Of a stretch of 64,000 nt of DNA, positions 32,713 to 44,639 are shown piece after piece. The DNA is from Liolophura sinensis. Lineage: Eukaryota; Mollusca; Polyplacophora; Chitonida; Chitonidae. The position numbers were made by a program, and so were the translations under genes. The DNA lies in the NCBI RefSeq assembly GCF_032854445.1, contig NC_088297.1, positions 24,749,127 through 24,813,126 of the forward strand, given 5' to 3'. Position 1 is the first letter of the stretch. Each line of letters begins with the position of its first letter. The notes beneath the pieces were generated by a model that worked only from the letters and a program-made list of their open reading frames with translations, had not been told where the DNA came from and ran no database searches.

Positions 32713-34175
32713 TTCACACATACAGAAAATTTACCGTTCCCTGTACGCTTGCTTTACACCACTGCCACTACTAGACAAGCTTGACTTTAGGTGCCTGTGA
32801 GAAGAACGCATGTCAAAATGTTAGCGGGATAACCTTTAACAAAACCCCCAGAATATATATTAAAAGGCTTAAAGTACTGCACTGAAAATTATCTCACGCC
32901 GTTTGGGATTAGGATATCAAAATGCGGGCTACAAACTGTTATTGTGGAAAATGTCGCTCAGCTCTCGGCAAATGGCGTCCGACTATAGCGTGCCTTAGGA
33001 TAAAAACCATATTGTGCATACGATTCGTGTCAGCACAGCATAGTGGCAAAAGGAACATGCACACGATTTCACGTAAAATCCAGCATTACACACACCCTGT
33101 AAGTTTAAACGTTACAAGCTAATTTGTACACATTTTTTCTTTCTTTCTACTTTATTTTTCCTTATACACCTCCTCGTTTAGCGCATTTTGTCGTCGATCT
33201 ACCTTTATCATTCGCCCCCAATCTCACTGTGTTAGTGACAACAAAAAAGAGGTTGACGATGCTCACTTGACCGTTTGCGCACTCTAACTTTCGTTAAAGA
33301 TCGCTTGTCTTTCCCCATTATGATGTGTATATCTGTATGCCAGAGGTAGAGAAGTTCGTCAATCACTTGCCAAACGTCCGTGGTTTCCGCCAGGCATTCT
33401 CGTTCTTTTTATAAAATGACCTTCAACTGAAACATACTTCAGCCTTGTTTTAAACAACAATGAAATAAATAATTAAATATTATTTGTAATTCGCCGAGCT
33501 AAATTAAAACAAAAATCTTGCTCGTCTTACCTTGATATAGTTATCTTTTCCATCCTCTTTGTTCTCCGAATAACTGCCTTCTCCTCTGTACACAGCAGAC
33601 TCGTTTAGAGAAATCCAATGTCGTCGTATACACTGTAAAAAGTGAACTTTGAATCACCACATGAAAAGCCACGCGCCAACGTGTAAAAGTCGGTATAATT
33701 AGGTAAAGAGTATACAGTCTGCGCACTGGCTGTGTAGCCGTACATGTCGCTTCTCTATGTATGCTCCTGGTCATTGTTAGGTGCGATGGATTTTTAAGAC
33801 GTTGGCTCAATATTGTTACAAAGTATTGATTGCAAAGAACAAATAATAAAATGCTGACATTCAAATATGGACGTTTGTATGTATATCGATCGATGTGTGT
33901 GTGGCGACAGATATGAAGACAATACAGTCAATTTGTCAGTCAGACATTGTCTCGAAACAGGATGATTTGTTTGGATGAATTCGTTACACCAGTGGCCATC
34001 CATTCATCTCTTGAGTTTTTTTTTTTAATTCCTTGTTGAATCTGCAGGCTTCTTTGGTGGGTAATTCCAGTGAAGTTGAAATACATGTAGTGCTTCGATC
34101 AATGAAGTGTCACAGGGGAGGGACTGCTGACCAAGTGCCCGTACTGAGTGCCCGTATTAAGTGCACATATGCATA
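32713..34175. other. Unassigned stretch with a SINE-tail remnant
   Basis: A diverged SINE-A 3' end lies at about 33370-33475 (cgtccgtggtttccgcc, then aaacaacaatgaaataaata). A TTTTTT-rich tract is at 34017-34026. No exon with a start codon and donor site for the sulfotransferase gene could be picked out reliably. Confidence 0.45.
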
Positions 34176-34179
34176 CTGG

Positions 34180-34470
34180 GCGTTTTACGTCGTACTTAAC
34201 AATTATATAGTCATATGGCAACGAGGAGTCATTAGGTGTGTATATATATACTGTGTCTTCTTGTGACAAGGCGCGTCCATGCCACCAAAGTGATGCCACC
34301 AGTATCATGCCGGAGACACCATACATGACACCCCTCTCAGTCACATTGTACTTGTTTACTTCCTTTCGCCTCTCAGTGCGGAGCACTAGGTAAGGCACCA
34401 ACAAGTATCATTTTTAAAGTCTGGTATGACCGGATCCGGATCTAATCATTAGGCCACCGCCGAGGTCCGT
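34180..34470 (-). mobile_element. V-SINE, second subtype, opposite orientation
   Basis: On the minus strand it reads head ggacctcggcggtggcctaa and ccggatccggtcataccaga, body with gtcatgtatggtgtctccgg, 3' end catatgactatataattgtt then aagtacgacgtaaaac. With the copy at 32390 it forms a widely spaced inverted pair 1.5 kb apart. Confidence 0.75.
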
Positions 34471-35331
34471 ATTGTGTGTATACCGCCCACCTCAGGTCAC
34501 GTGATCACTCAACATGTGACCGAAGAGATTTCATTGGAAGACCTGGGGCACGAACCTGTAACTGGGTGCGACTACCTGGAGTGTTTAATTTAGTCAGGGT
34601 CCTACTGAAGCGAACCGAATGATGGAGAAGCTGTGCAGCGCAGGCTTTTGCAAGATGCTACGATGGCAGGGCTGGCGAAGAATTATGAACAGACGAACAA
34701 ATTTCAAGACAACATGTTCGAGAATTTTGCTACCATCTTTCAACAGCCGCAATCTACAGTTTTCTAGAAAAAAACCCACAAAAGACATTGTCACTAAACA
34801 ATTTCTCGTTACAACGTTACATTTTTTTTCCATTCCAAGTGAATCGGTATATTTTTTTTAATCCCGTGAGGCGGCTCTAATGTGAAACAGGATCTCGAGC
34901 CATTGTTACGTCAAAAATGGATTGTAGCGAACGTCTACACGGTTACAATGTATCAGTTTCTGTTGTAATATCGTATTGTCTGTAATGTAACTCCATAGTG
35001 AGGAGCTGGGAAAGGAACATTTGACGTCAATGAAATGACGTCAAGGTCCTGCTGCCGGGTGTAGGACAGGTTCCCATTGTGACGTTAGGATATTACAGAA
35101 AGATTGAACATTTGTAACCTATGTGCGGGAAATCCGGTTAACCTGCTTGCAACAATATTGATTATGAATGGCCAAATGCATGTTCTTGCTTGACAGTTCG
35201 GAAAGGTCCAGTGTCCAGCTTTCAGCTTGGACGCCAAGTAAATACAAGTATCTGTTCAATATGGCCGCCAAACGACCTGTTCTCTTCTACAGTTTAAACA
35301 TTCCATAGAATTCATGAATTTCTTCGGGGGG
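34471..35331. other. Unassigned stretch
   Basis: Opposed 79-80-codon frames at 34594-34861 overlap and neither shows a domain. Confidence 0.45.
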
Positions 35332-35510
35332 GATCCCCCGTGGCCGAGGTGGTTACCACGCCAGCGCGACGGAGTGACCCGGGAGCCTCTCACCAATGCA
35401 GTCGATCTGAGTTCAAGTAAAAGCTCATGCTGGCCTCCTCCCCAGCCGTATGTGGGTAGGTCTCCCAGCAGCCTACGGATAGTCGTAGGTTTCTCCCAGG
35501 ATTATAATAT
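35332..35510 (+). mobile_element. SINE family A, 3'-truncated
   Basis: Head cccgtggccgaggtggttac, then gggagcctctcaccaatgca and gagttcaagtaaaagctcat, body ccgtatgtgggtaggtctcc. It stops after cgtaggtttctcccagg; the conserved tail is missing. Confidence 0.85.
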
Positions 35511-35792
35511 TGATCACGACAATTCTTTATCGCCGCCGTCTCATCCACATTGACCGTAACACCTGTTCAAATATAGTTCAACAAAACCCTAATTGCTATT
35601 TTCATAGCTTGTGATATGGGAGTGTACAAGACAATAACGACTTTTTATTTTCTTCTGTATTAACAGAAACACAGGTATAAAAGGGGGAGTTCATCGTCAC
35701 CAGTTACCCAGTTTTCGAACATATCGATCATTTTCTGTCCCTGTTTTGTGTGTTTTTCATTTTTTTAAAGAAGAATGTCCATTTCTTTAGAT

Positions 35793-35905
35793 TAATTGAA
35801 TTATTTGCTTATTTCATTAGTGTTTAACGCCATTCTTCTGAATTTTTCATTTATGGCACCGGCAGTCGTATTTATGGGTGGGGGAGACAGGATTGCCGTT
35901 TTCCA
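35793..35905 (-). mobile_element. SINE-like tail, diverged
   Basis: ttatttcattagtgtttaac, gccattcttctgaatttttc, atttatggcaccggcag resemble the family A tail (ttgattggtgttttacgcc, gtactcaagaatatttcac), but many positions differ. Confidence 0.5.
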
Positions 35906-36028
35906 TTACTTCATGCTTGACAACTTTCTTGACTTATAGCTTCGACAGAAAAAGCCAGAGATGGATCGAACACACGAGTTTAGAGGATCACTTGGGTGGT
36001 GACCAACGCTAAGGAGGTTATATTTATG

Positions 36029-36126
36029 CCGTCGTCCGTCCGTCCGTCCGTCCATCCCTCCGTCCCTCCGTCCCTCCGTCCCTCCGTCCCTCCGTCCCTC
36101 CGTCCGCCCGTCCGTCCGTCCGTCTC
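36029..36126. repeat. CCGT/CCCT tetranucleotide tract
   Basis: gtccgtccgtccgtcc followed by eight-base ctccgtcc steps and again gtccgtcc. The minus-strand frame reading RDGGTEG repeats is a by-product. Confidence 0.9.
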
Positions 36127-37369
36127 TCGATCTGTAAGTTTACAGGAATAGTTATGTAGGCATTTGAATGAAATTTTATGCGCAGATTGGTCTCGTGCTG
36201 ATGATGGATCCAGTAAATTAAGGTGTTGATGGGGATCGATTTTCAACCGCTAGCGGACACACCAAAAATGTATTGTCCCTTGGTCAGCAGAGCTGGAACC
36301 CAAATAATCCTTACGCTGTTTAAGTGTTTTCTAATGTTAAAATAGGCTCATCTCGTACATTTATAATTATTTTATTTTTATTTCACTAATTTAAGGTACC
36401 GAAAGCGGTGTGCTGAGACATGTTTGATGTGAAACAAATTGATTGTCTTTAGGTTGATCTGTTTCTGAATATATAGGATTGAAGTCTTTTGGGCGTCTAA
36501 AAATGGCGTTATATGTTACATTAATCTCCTGCAAAATACCAAAAGGCTGGTGGTTTTCTCTCAAAACCATCAGGGTTGCACCGAATTACCTCCCTTGAGG
36601 TCACTCTCACGTTTAAAAGGTGCGTTTTTAGGGATAAGCAACGGATAGACAATGGATAAGTTCAAGAGGTAAAGCGACTTGCTAGTTAAAGAACTAACAT
36701 TAAGACAGATTTTAAGTTTGTAAACTTATTTGGAAAGCTCAGGTTAAAATGAGTTTTCTGTAACCTACGGAATTAACACTAACAAATTGCTACAGATGAC
36801 ATGCCACATACAAATCGTCAAATGCCCATGCATTTACTCTTTATTGTACACCATTGCATACCAATACATTGCTGGTACTTTGCCGGGTAAATGTAATGTA
36901 GTCCTGTGAAAGTTAGTAGTAAATACAAATTCGTTGTATTGTGGCTTTTACTTCATATCCTAAGAAACATTTCACATGCATGTACAAAATCTTCAAATAT
37001 GTTATCTTTCAATATGGTAGTTATGTCACAGGTCATTTTAAAGTACAGTTATATTCAAACCCTTCATTGTTGTATACAATATCCTTCATATACACTGACC
37101 TCCAGTGTACATGATTTTAGGTGGTAAACAAATTTCACTTGATAATATTTCGTGTACTATAGTCACGTGGCTGTACTCCTGTGTTTACATAGTTTTACCT
37201 ACTAGATGTACGAATCCAGTGTTTTCACATAGTAAATCATTACAAACTGTAAGTGATATATATTTAAATGCAACTTATTTAATAATGCCTTACGTATGTG
37301 TTCTTTATAACCATGCCTCAACATTCGGTAAGATTCAATAGTCTAAAATTCTTTCTTTAAATCTGATCT
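36127..37369. other. Unassigned stretch
   Basis: No domain, repeat or hairpin recognised. Frames of 73 and 78 codons near 36906-37341 have AT-rich, non-coding-like composition. Confidence 0.5.
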
Positions 37370-37488
37370 GGCAGTGGGTTTCCCCGGGTTTACCCCTGTT
37401 TCCTCCCACCATGATGCTAACCGCCGTCATATCAGTGAAATATTCTTGAGTAAGGAGTAAAACACCATTCAAATAAGTAAATAAATTA
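37370..37488 (+). mobile_element. SINE family A tail fragment
   Basis: gtgggtttccccgggtttac, tgtttcctcccaccatgatg, accgccgtcatatcagtga, attcttgagtaaggag, aaataagtaaataaatt. Confidence 0.82.
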
Positions 37489-38840
37489 AATCTTACCTGG
37501 CCCGAGCATGCTTCTGGAATAGTCGGAAGTTGAAGGATCCCACTTATTCCAAATCCACATATCCGGTGTTCGACATAAGATGCTCGAAGTTCATCGCTTT
37601 AAGCCTCAAACTGTACAATACAGATCCGTGCTTTCCCTCCAAGTGCACCGTCCTCGTGTGTGTTCGGCACTTCGTCCATCCGGTTCATTCTGCGAAATCA
37701 TATAAATGGAGTGTCTATAAGACGCCCTATTTATTCGGTAAGCGCGGACCTTGTCGATAGTATCGTTTGGTAGACTCGCGCAGAGACACCCGGATGTTCG
37801 AATTTGCATTTATTTCTAGGTTAAACGAAGTAAAAGTAATGAATTTTGAGGGTTTTGCGCTACTAATGTTAACGTGTCTAAATCGTTGTATACATAATAT
37901 ACATCAAATTCCAGAGCGTTTCAGGGTGTATAACTTGATATCCGTTTTAATCGTTTTGACTGTATAAGTAACCAGATATCTTACCTGGAATTTTAAAAAG
38001 AAACACACTAGTATCAGACATTGCTTTTATGTTGCCTTGGTTGGAGTATTGTATATGGGCTTAATAAAAAGAAAGCCTGGATTTCTACATCATTGTATTC
38101 CAACACCAGTTTCGAACTTTCGTTCTTCTCAGAGATATGAAGTACTAATAGTGTAAATGAATGATTTTGAAAAGTAAGGTAGGCATTTATTTGACATCAA
38201 CAACATAAACACAAAATCAGATCGGTCTAGTACAACAATCTCACAATGCAGAGATTAAATAATCCTTATAATGTAGCACATACAAGGACAGTTGTTTAGT
38301 TTGATAAACAGGTCTAAAAAACCCCGGTATAAATTTGTATCTGCTAAACACGAATTAAGGAAAGTGATTTCCATTTAATAAAAAGGCTTGTGTAGTTCAA
38401 TAAATACAATTTCTTTAACATCTATCACGATTTGGACCCGAGCTCTTGGTTTAATTGTTAGATATCGTGACGTGTGCCTTACACGGATTATCAGAAGAAA
38501 AGTTACAGGGGCTATCGACAATAAATGACTTGGATTATAATAGTTCAGTCTACCACTATTATTCAATTTGGGTAAAGTATGAATGACAATGGGAAAATCT
38601 GTTGTTAGGAATGTACATAGTTACCAGAGGTATGATAGGTTTTGTGTTTTACTAAAACTTTTCTTAATTCACTGGTGGGTCGGGAAGTGGCTTTCTTTAA
38701 CTCCTGATCAATGGCCTGCTGGGCACCCCTTAGTGATTAAGGTTTTTTTGACGTACAAAAATGCGCACCACATTCCCACAGCAAGAACGCAATGCTCTAC
38801 CAATTCACTCACCGACTATATAGTTTTTTAGTCCCCTGAT
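37489..38840. other. Unassigned stretch
   Basis: Several short frames on both strands with no recognisable product. The SINE-like word ttttttgacgtacaaaaatg at 38745 is too short to call. Confidence 0.45.
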
Positions 38841-39078
38841 TTATTTACTTTATTTATTTGATCGGTGTTTTACGCCGTACTCAAACCGTACTCGCATTAT
38901 GGTGGGAGAAAACCGGCCAAAGGCCGGGAGAAACCCAGGACCATCCGAAGATGGCTAGCAGATCTTCCCACGTACGATCCGACAGGAAGCCAGCATGTGT
39001 TGGAGCGACCGCATTGGCAAGAGGCTTGTGGGTCACGCTCCGCTAGCGCGCTAACCAACTGAGCCACGGAGGCCTCTT
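38841..39078 (-). mobile_element. SINE family A, near complete with small deletions
   Basis: Tail tttatttgatcggtgtttta, then gccgtactcaaaccgtactc (about 25 bp missing), body gcattatggtgggagaaaac, head gcgctaaccaactgagccac and ggaggcctc. Confidence 0.9.
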
Positions 39079-39084
39079 AATTGC

Positions 39085-39500
39085 CTGAAACCTGGTACAT
39101 GGTAATACGATAATAAGCTGTAGATCAAGTATAATTTTCGGACCTCTATGTCTAAATTAGACAAAATTACGGCTGTCTGTAATTTTTCTCCAGACTGATT
39201 TTAACACAATTCATTATTTGAATTGAAACTTGGTACATGCCTTACTCGTAACAATTACAAACCAATTTCCAGTTTGGACCCTTTAGTCCAATTTCTACAA
39301 AATTACGCACGCTTTTGTCCAGTTGTGGACTTCAACAGTTTCCCAGACTCTTTTTCAAAACAGTTCATCGTGTTGAATTGGAACTTACTACAGGCCTTTA
39401 CTGTGCCGTGTCTTCCATTTTCAACAAAATTATTACCGTCTTCATCTTGTTTTTGAATTTTGATAGTTACACTGATTATTTTCAAACTGATTAACTGTAA
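39085..39500 (+). repeat. Highly degenerate repeat, period about 140-155 bp, three units
   Basis: The word ttgaaacttggtacatg (or a variant) occurs near 39087, 39225 and 39380, each followed by caaaattac(g/t) and then by tttttc...actg/actc and a ttcat word. Divergence is high, so this is old. It resembles internally repeated sequences I associate with molluscan genomes, but I cannot name it. Confidence 0.5.
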
Positions 39501-39838
39501 AAAGTCGGGACTATAAACACAGATTCACCATCAGACTTTTTATTGATACGGTTCGACTGTTGAGGAAGTAAGAATGTACAATGTGTATTTGCCCTTTCAG
39601 TTGAAGAACGAGTTTTAACTCTGTATGTCTAACTTTAAGACTTCAAGATTGTCTCGATCATCTGTGTATAACTAGCTCAGCTGCCATACGTTTATCACCA
39701 CGTGCTCTCATGTACAATAGACGCACTCCAAAAGTGCACAGTTTATTTCGTTAAAAGTTGCTGTGGTGATTAAATGCTTCATAAAGTTAATATTTAGGCA
39801 AAGGTTATTTAGCACGTGCGTTTTCCCACCAGCCTTTG
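39501..39838. other. Unassigned stretch
   Basis: Nothing recognised. Confidence 0.5.
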
Positions 39839-40056
39839 CTTATTTATTTATATGACTGTTGTTTTACGCCGTACTCAAGAATACTTCACTTACATGTCGG
39901 CGACCACCATAAGTTGGTGGGGTAGTGGTGGTGGGGGTTGGGGGGGATTGGAAAACCTACGACCATCCAAAGGCTGCTAAAAGACCTTCCCACGTAGGGC
40001 ATTGGTGAGAGCCTCCTAGGTCATTGCGCAGGGCGAGCTCTCTAACCACCTCTGAA
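39839..40056 (-). mobile_element. SINE family A with G-rich insertion
   Basis: Tail ttatttatttatatgactgt and tgttttacgccgtactcaag, then a G/GGT-rich block (39915-39950) in place of ggtgggaggaaaccggg, then ccatccaaaggctgctaa, ccttcccacgtagggc and a shortened head. Confidence 0.8.
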
Positions 40057-41212
40057 AATGTTTGTAGTCATCGACGTTCCATACCATATACAAAGTGTTG
40101 CAATTACATATACAAGCCTGACCGACACCGAAATGAAATGTGTGTAAAACTGTTAGATTTATTTTTTTTTCTTCTGTGAGAAGTTTATATACTTGTAAAT
40201 ATAACAGATTCGTGCGGTTTTATTATGCGTATATCGGAAATGAATGTGTGCAAAACAGGATGTGATACATCACCAAGTAAGCTTAAATACATTTAAATAT
40301 GCCTCAAATCTAAGCTTTTATTCAAGCATTATGTGAAATATTTGCAAAATGGTCAGCCAGATGCAACTGTTTTAGCCAGCAGATTTAAAGTTCCGAAATA
40401 TAACAATTATATCTAGTTTCACTATACAGATATGACAAATATTATCAAAACCTTCCTTTTCATGACCAGAACTTCGCGCACTAGGTTAAATGCTATGAAA
40501 TAAAAGACATGTATTCAATTTAATCCAAAAGGTTTAGTAAATATTTGCAAAGGAATACAGTTTTATTACATTTGCTTTGCTACATTTTCAAAACAAAAAC
40601 ACGTACATCTAAAACATTTGGTCTTAATAACAGTTGCAAATGCATGAGTATCATGGACTAATATAAACAACCACTTTCATTCACTGCAAATATTTCGAGA
40701 TTTTGTGGAAATATTTAGGGTGATATTGGTTTCTTGGTAATTATTGATATTCAGTGTCAAGTGGCTATCATTGCATGGTAAACATTTGCACATGAAATGG
40801 TTACATTTACATATCTGCGTAGCACATATAAAATACAATGTAATATATTTGCTTTGACATACTACTATTGTTAAAACTTTGTGAAGTTGCAGCCTTCACA
40901 ATATTGGATGAATTAGTGTGAAATAATATGAATATAACTAAAATTCATTGTAAATGTTTGCTAAATCTGTATGAAACACTGTCCTTTAACACAACTGAAC
41001 ATAGCATATAATATATTCAGTATTCGTTTACCTGTACTCCCCATGTTTAAGTTTGACAAACAAAGCACATTGTGGCAAATAAATCTTCAAGATATGCAAT
41101 ATTTGCACCACAATTAGTAAATTTTATTAAATTTACGTTTTCTTGTAGTATAGGAAATCACCCGCCGGTCAGCAGCAACGCTGTTTTCCTAAAAAAATTA
41201 TCAACAATAAAC
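40057..41212. other. AT-rich stretch with recurring atatttgca
   Basis: The word atatttgca (or aaacatttgca) recurs near 40337, 40540, 40787 and 41098 with irregular spacing of about 100-300 bp. It may be a decayed tandem repeat. No gene seen. Confidence 0.4.
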
Positions 41213-43790
41213 ATGGCGTCGACGACAGGTAGAAAACGTTTGGTGAGTCACAATTTATCGAAATTATCGAATACCGGGCTAGTGTAGTTCCCCAAAAATG
41301 CTTAGAAAGCCAACGAGAATGCATCAAACATGTTAAAAGAGTACTTACGGAAAAAAAGGATAGGACCAGGAGTTTTCCAACTTTTCTTCTGAACAACTAT
41401 GTGAAGTGCTGTGTCACCTCTATGTGGATGCCAGGAAGGGTGATGGACAGCGATATGATACCAGGAAAGGTGACGGGCAGTGGTATGATGTCAGGAAGGG
41501 TGATGGACAGCGGTATGATGTTAGGAAGAGTGATGGACAGCGGTATGATGTCAGAAAGGGTGATGGGCAGCGGTATGATGTTAGGAAGGGTTATGGACAG
41601 CGGTATGATGTCAGGAAGGGTGATGGGCAGAGGTATGATGTTAGGAAGAGTGATGGGCAGCGGTATGATGTTAGGAAGAGTGATGGGCAGCGGTATGATG
41701 TCAGGAAGGGTGATGGGCAGCGGTATGATGCCAGGAAGGGTTATGGACAGCGGTATGATGTCAGGAAGGGTTATGGACAGCGGTATGATGTGAGGAAGGG
41801 TGATGGGCAGCGGTATGATGTCAGGAAGGGTGATGGGCAGCGGTATGATGTCAGGAAGGGTGATGCCAGAGAAAGGGTGATGGGCAGCGGTATGATGCCA
41901 GGAAGGGTTATGGACAGCGGTATGATGTCAGGAAGGGTGATGGACAGCGGTATGATGTTAGGAAGAGTGATGGACAGCGGTATGATGTCACGAAGGGTGA
42001 TGGACAGTGGTATGATGTCAGGAGGGTGATGGGCAGCGGTATGATGTCAGGAAGGGTTATGGACAGCGGTATGATGTCAGGAAGGGTGATGGACAGCGGT
42101 ATGATGTCAGGAGGGTGATGGGCAGCGGTATGATGTCAGGAAGGGTGATGGACAGCGGTATGATGTTAGGAAGAGTGATGGGCAGCGGTATGATGCCAGA
42201 GAAAGAGTGATGGGCAGCGGTATGATGTGAGGAAGGGTTATGGACAGCGGTATGATGTCAGGAAGGGTGATAGGCAGCGGTATGATGCCAGAGAAAGGGT
42301 GATGGGCAGCGGTATGATGTCAGGAAGGGTGATGGACAGCGGTATGATGTTAGGAAGAGTGATGGGCAGCGGTATGATGTTAGGAAGAATGATGGGCAGC
42401 GGTATGATGTTAGGAAGAGTGATGGGCAGCGGTATGATGTCAGGAAGGGTGATGCCAGAGAAAGGGTGATGGGCAGCAGTATGATGTCAGGAGGGTGATG
42501 GGCAGCGGTATGATGTCAGGAAGGGTGATGGACAGCGGTATGATGTCAGGAAGGGTGATGGACAGCGGTATGATGTCAGGAGGGTGATGGACAGCGGTAT
42601 GATGTCAGGAAGGGTGATGGACAGCGGTATGATGTCAGGAAGGGTGATGGACAGCGGTATGATGTTAGGAAGAGTGATGGGCAGCGGTATGATGCCAGAG
42701 AAAGAGTGATGGGCAGCGGTATGATGTGAGGAAGGGTTATGGACAGCGGTATGATGTCAGGAAGGGTGATGGGCAGAGGTATGATGTTAGGAAGAGTGAT
42801 GGGCAGCGCTATGATGCCAGAGAAAGGGTGATGGGCAGCGGTATGATGTCAGGAAGGGTGATGGACAGCGGTATGATGTTAGGAAGAGTGATGGGCAGCG
42901 GTATGATGTCAGGAAGAATGATGGGCAGAGGTATGATGCCAGGAAGGGTGATGGGCAGCGGTATGATGTCAGGAAGGATGATGGGCAGCGGTATAAAGTG
43001 TCCACAATCGAACATTTTTGTCATTCCTTAAACATGTATTGAAACTTGCCACCACACTTAAAACTGTCTGATATAGTAAAGGACAGGGAGTTCCACGAAG
43101 CCAATAAGTGTTTTAAAATCGTGAAGTCCATGGGAATGGGCGCCAAAGCTAACCACCTTCGCGTCACAGATGATGACAGATATAAACTGTATTCATCTTT
43201 GCACATGTGTCCAAACACACTGAGTGGATTGGCAAAATAAAAGTCAATTTGATATCCGGCTGTATTTTTGCTGTCGAGGCTGTGAAAATACGCATACCAT
43301 GACGAAAAACACTTTCACTGTTGACAACGTTGTCATTATGGAAATTTCTCCGCATTTATGCCAGAAATTCCAGACTCTGAATTTGGCCCTGTGAAATCCT
43401 TTGTGAAATACACGCAGAAGGTGCATCCAAGCTGTGAGCGCCTTTGGCAGTATCTCCAAGCTAGTGTCCTTCACAATAAGGAAGTGTGGTTTGAAAACCG
43501 GTCAAAGGGAATAAATCCCATGGGCAAATTCATGAGTGTCCTAAGTACAAAATGTGGTCTATCCCAGTTGTACACCAACCACAGCATTCGATCAACCGGG
43601 ATCACACACTCTCTGGTCAGGCCTATTTTTCCTCAGCACAGATTATGGCAATAAATGGTCATAAATCTGTACAGTCCTGTCCGTGTATCAACAGGTATTC
43701 CCAGGCGAGAAGTTGGAAATGGGTGGAGCTGTTTTATAGAACTGTGTTGGTTTGTCGTCTGACTCTTACATCGTCGTTGCTTAACAACGT
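41213..43790 (+). pseudogene. KIAA1958/Crypton-like tyrosine recombinase relic, split by a 30-bp array of its own codons
   Basis: Candidate start ATG at 41213 (MASTTGRKRLVSHNL). After stops and frame changes: NMLKEYLRKKRI, then EFSNFSSEQLCEVLCHLYVD followed by ARKGDGQRYD. The 30-bp array then repeats RKGDGQRYDV. Immediately after it the protein resumes: GQRYKVSTIEHFCHSLNMY, stop, PPHLKLSDIVKDREFHEANK. Catalytic part, in three frames: FDIRLYFCCRGCENTHTM (first Arg box), TFTVDNV, GPVKSFVKYTQKVHPSCERL, YTNHSIRSTGI (HxxR), then AQIMAINGHKSVQS (GH) and NRYSQA (candidate Tyr). This order is that of the DUF3504/KIAA1958/ZMYM-associated recombinases derived from Crypton transposons, which cut and join DNA through a tyrosine. 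At least three frameshifts and several stops make it non-functional as it stands. Confidence 0.82.
41425..42990 (+). repeat. 30-bp (10-codon) tandem array inside the recombinase frame
   Basis: About 50 units of gatgggcagcggtatgatgt followed by caggaagggt. Regular variants are ttaggaaga and a 32-bp-type unit with ccagagaaagggt; shortened units (caggagggt) break the frame at about 42020, 42110 and later. In the recombinase frame the unit reads RKGDGQRYDV, and this frame is open for 207 codons from 41406. Both array edges fall inside the codons for GDGQRY of the parent gene. Confidence 0.93.
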
Positions 43791-44639
43791 ACACCGGAAC
43801 ATGTTCAGAACTCCATTGTAAATGAACAGGTCAGACCTGTTTTTCCCGCAGGTAGGTCATCTAAATGCTAACCACAGCCGGCATATGCTTCTGGCCTGAT
43901 AGGGCAGCTATTCTGTGACTTTGAATGCCTTTCTAGTCAGCCGCCCTGTCACACAGTACACAATGATTCCCGACTAGTACAGTCAACTACCTAAAACCGA
44001 GGCCCAATTTTTCACAACTGTTCTACTGGAATTGTTAATATCGTGTTCAAGCAATGAACTGAAACTTGTAAACTGTGTCCCGTGCCTAAAAAAGTGCCTA
44101 AAAACAGACTTAGAACAGGAAACCGCTCAAACTTTGCTTAGTACATTGTTTTGCAGTAAAGAATCAGTGTAAAAAAATTAAACTCCCGAGTAGCTATGAT
44201 TGAAGTTTTGACTTAAGTATTAAGACATTTGATAGTTATGGACCTTAGGGGTCCGTATCACAAAGTGCACGTAACCTCAAATTTTCGAAATGAACAGATA
44301 CATTTTTACACGTTGTCAGGTTTCCGAGCAGGGCGGGAGCTCTTGTCATCGCGCTAGCCGTGTAGTCAGCCTCAGCCTGAAGTTCCAGTATTATTTCAAG
44401 AAATATTATCCGTTTCTTCGGGCTTCGTGAAAATATTGATCATCTCGAAGAAATATCAGGCCGTATACCGACGCAACACGCTAATATAACTTCTAGACTT
44501 AATCAGAATTCTGTAATTTTTCTACCTTCTCAGTTAGTCCCATGTCGGGTAAGCTTGTTTCGTCGTCAGAAGCCCTGATCATATCATAAATGGGAAAGGG
44601 AAAGGGAAACGTCTGGTGCCAGTATACCGTGAATGATTG
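43791..44639. other. Unassigned stretch
   Basis: At 44248-44275 aggggtccgtatcacaaagt gcacgtaacc resembles the edge of the small palindromic family seen at 29921. No gene. Confidence 0.5.

Noticed and set aside
36029..36246. Gly/Arg/Thr-rich minus-strand protein
   Set aside because: CCGT/CCCT simple repeat.
41406..42029. A free-standing RKGDGQRYDV repeat protein gene
   Set aside because: The repeat is an expansion inside a recombinase relic with stops and frameshifts on both sides; no intact gene remains.
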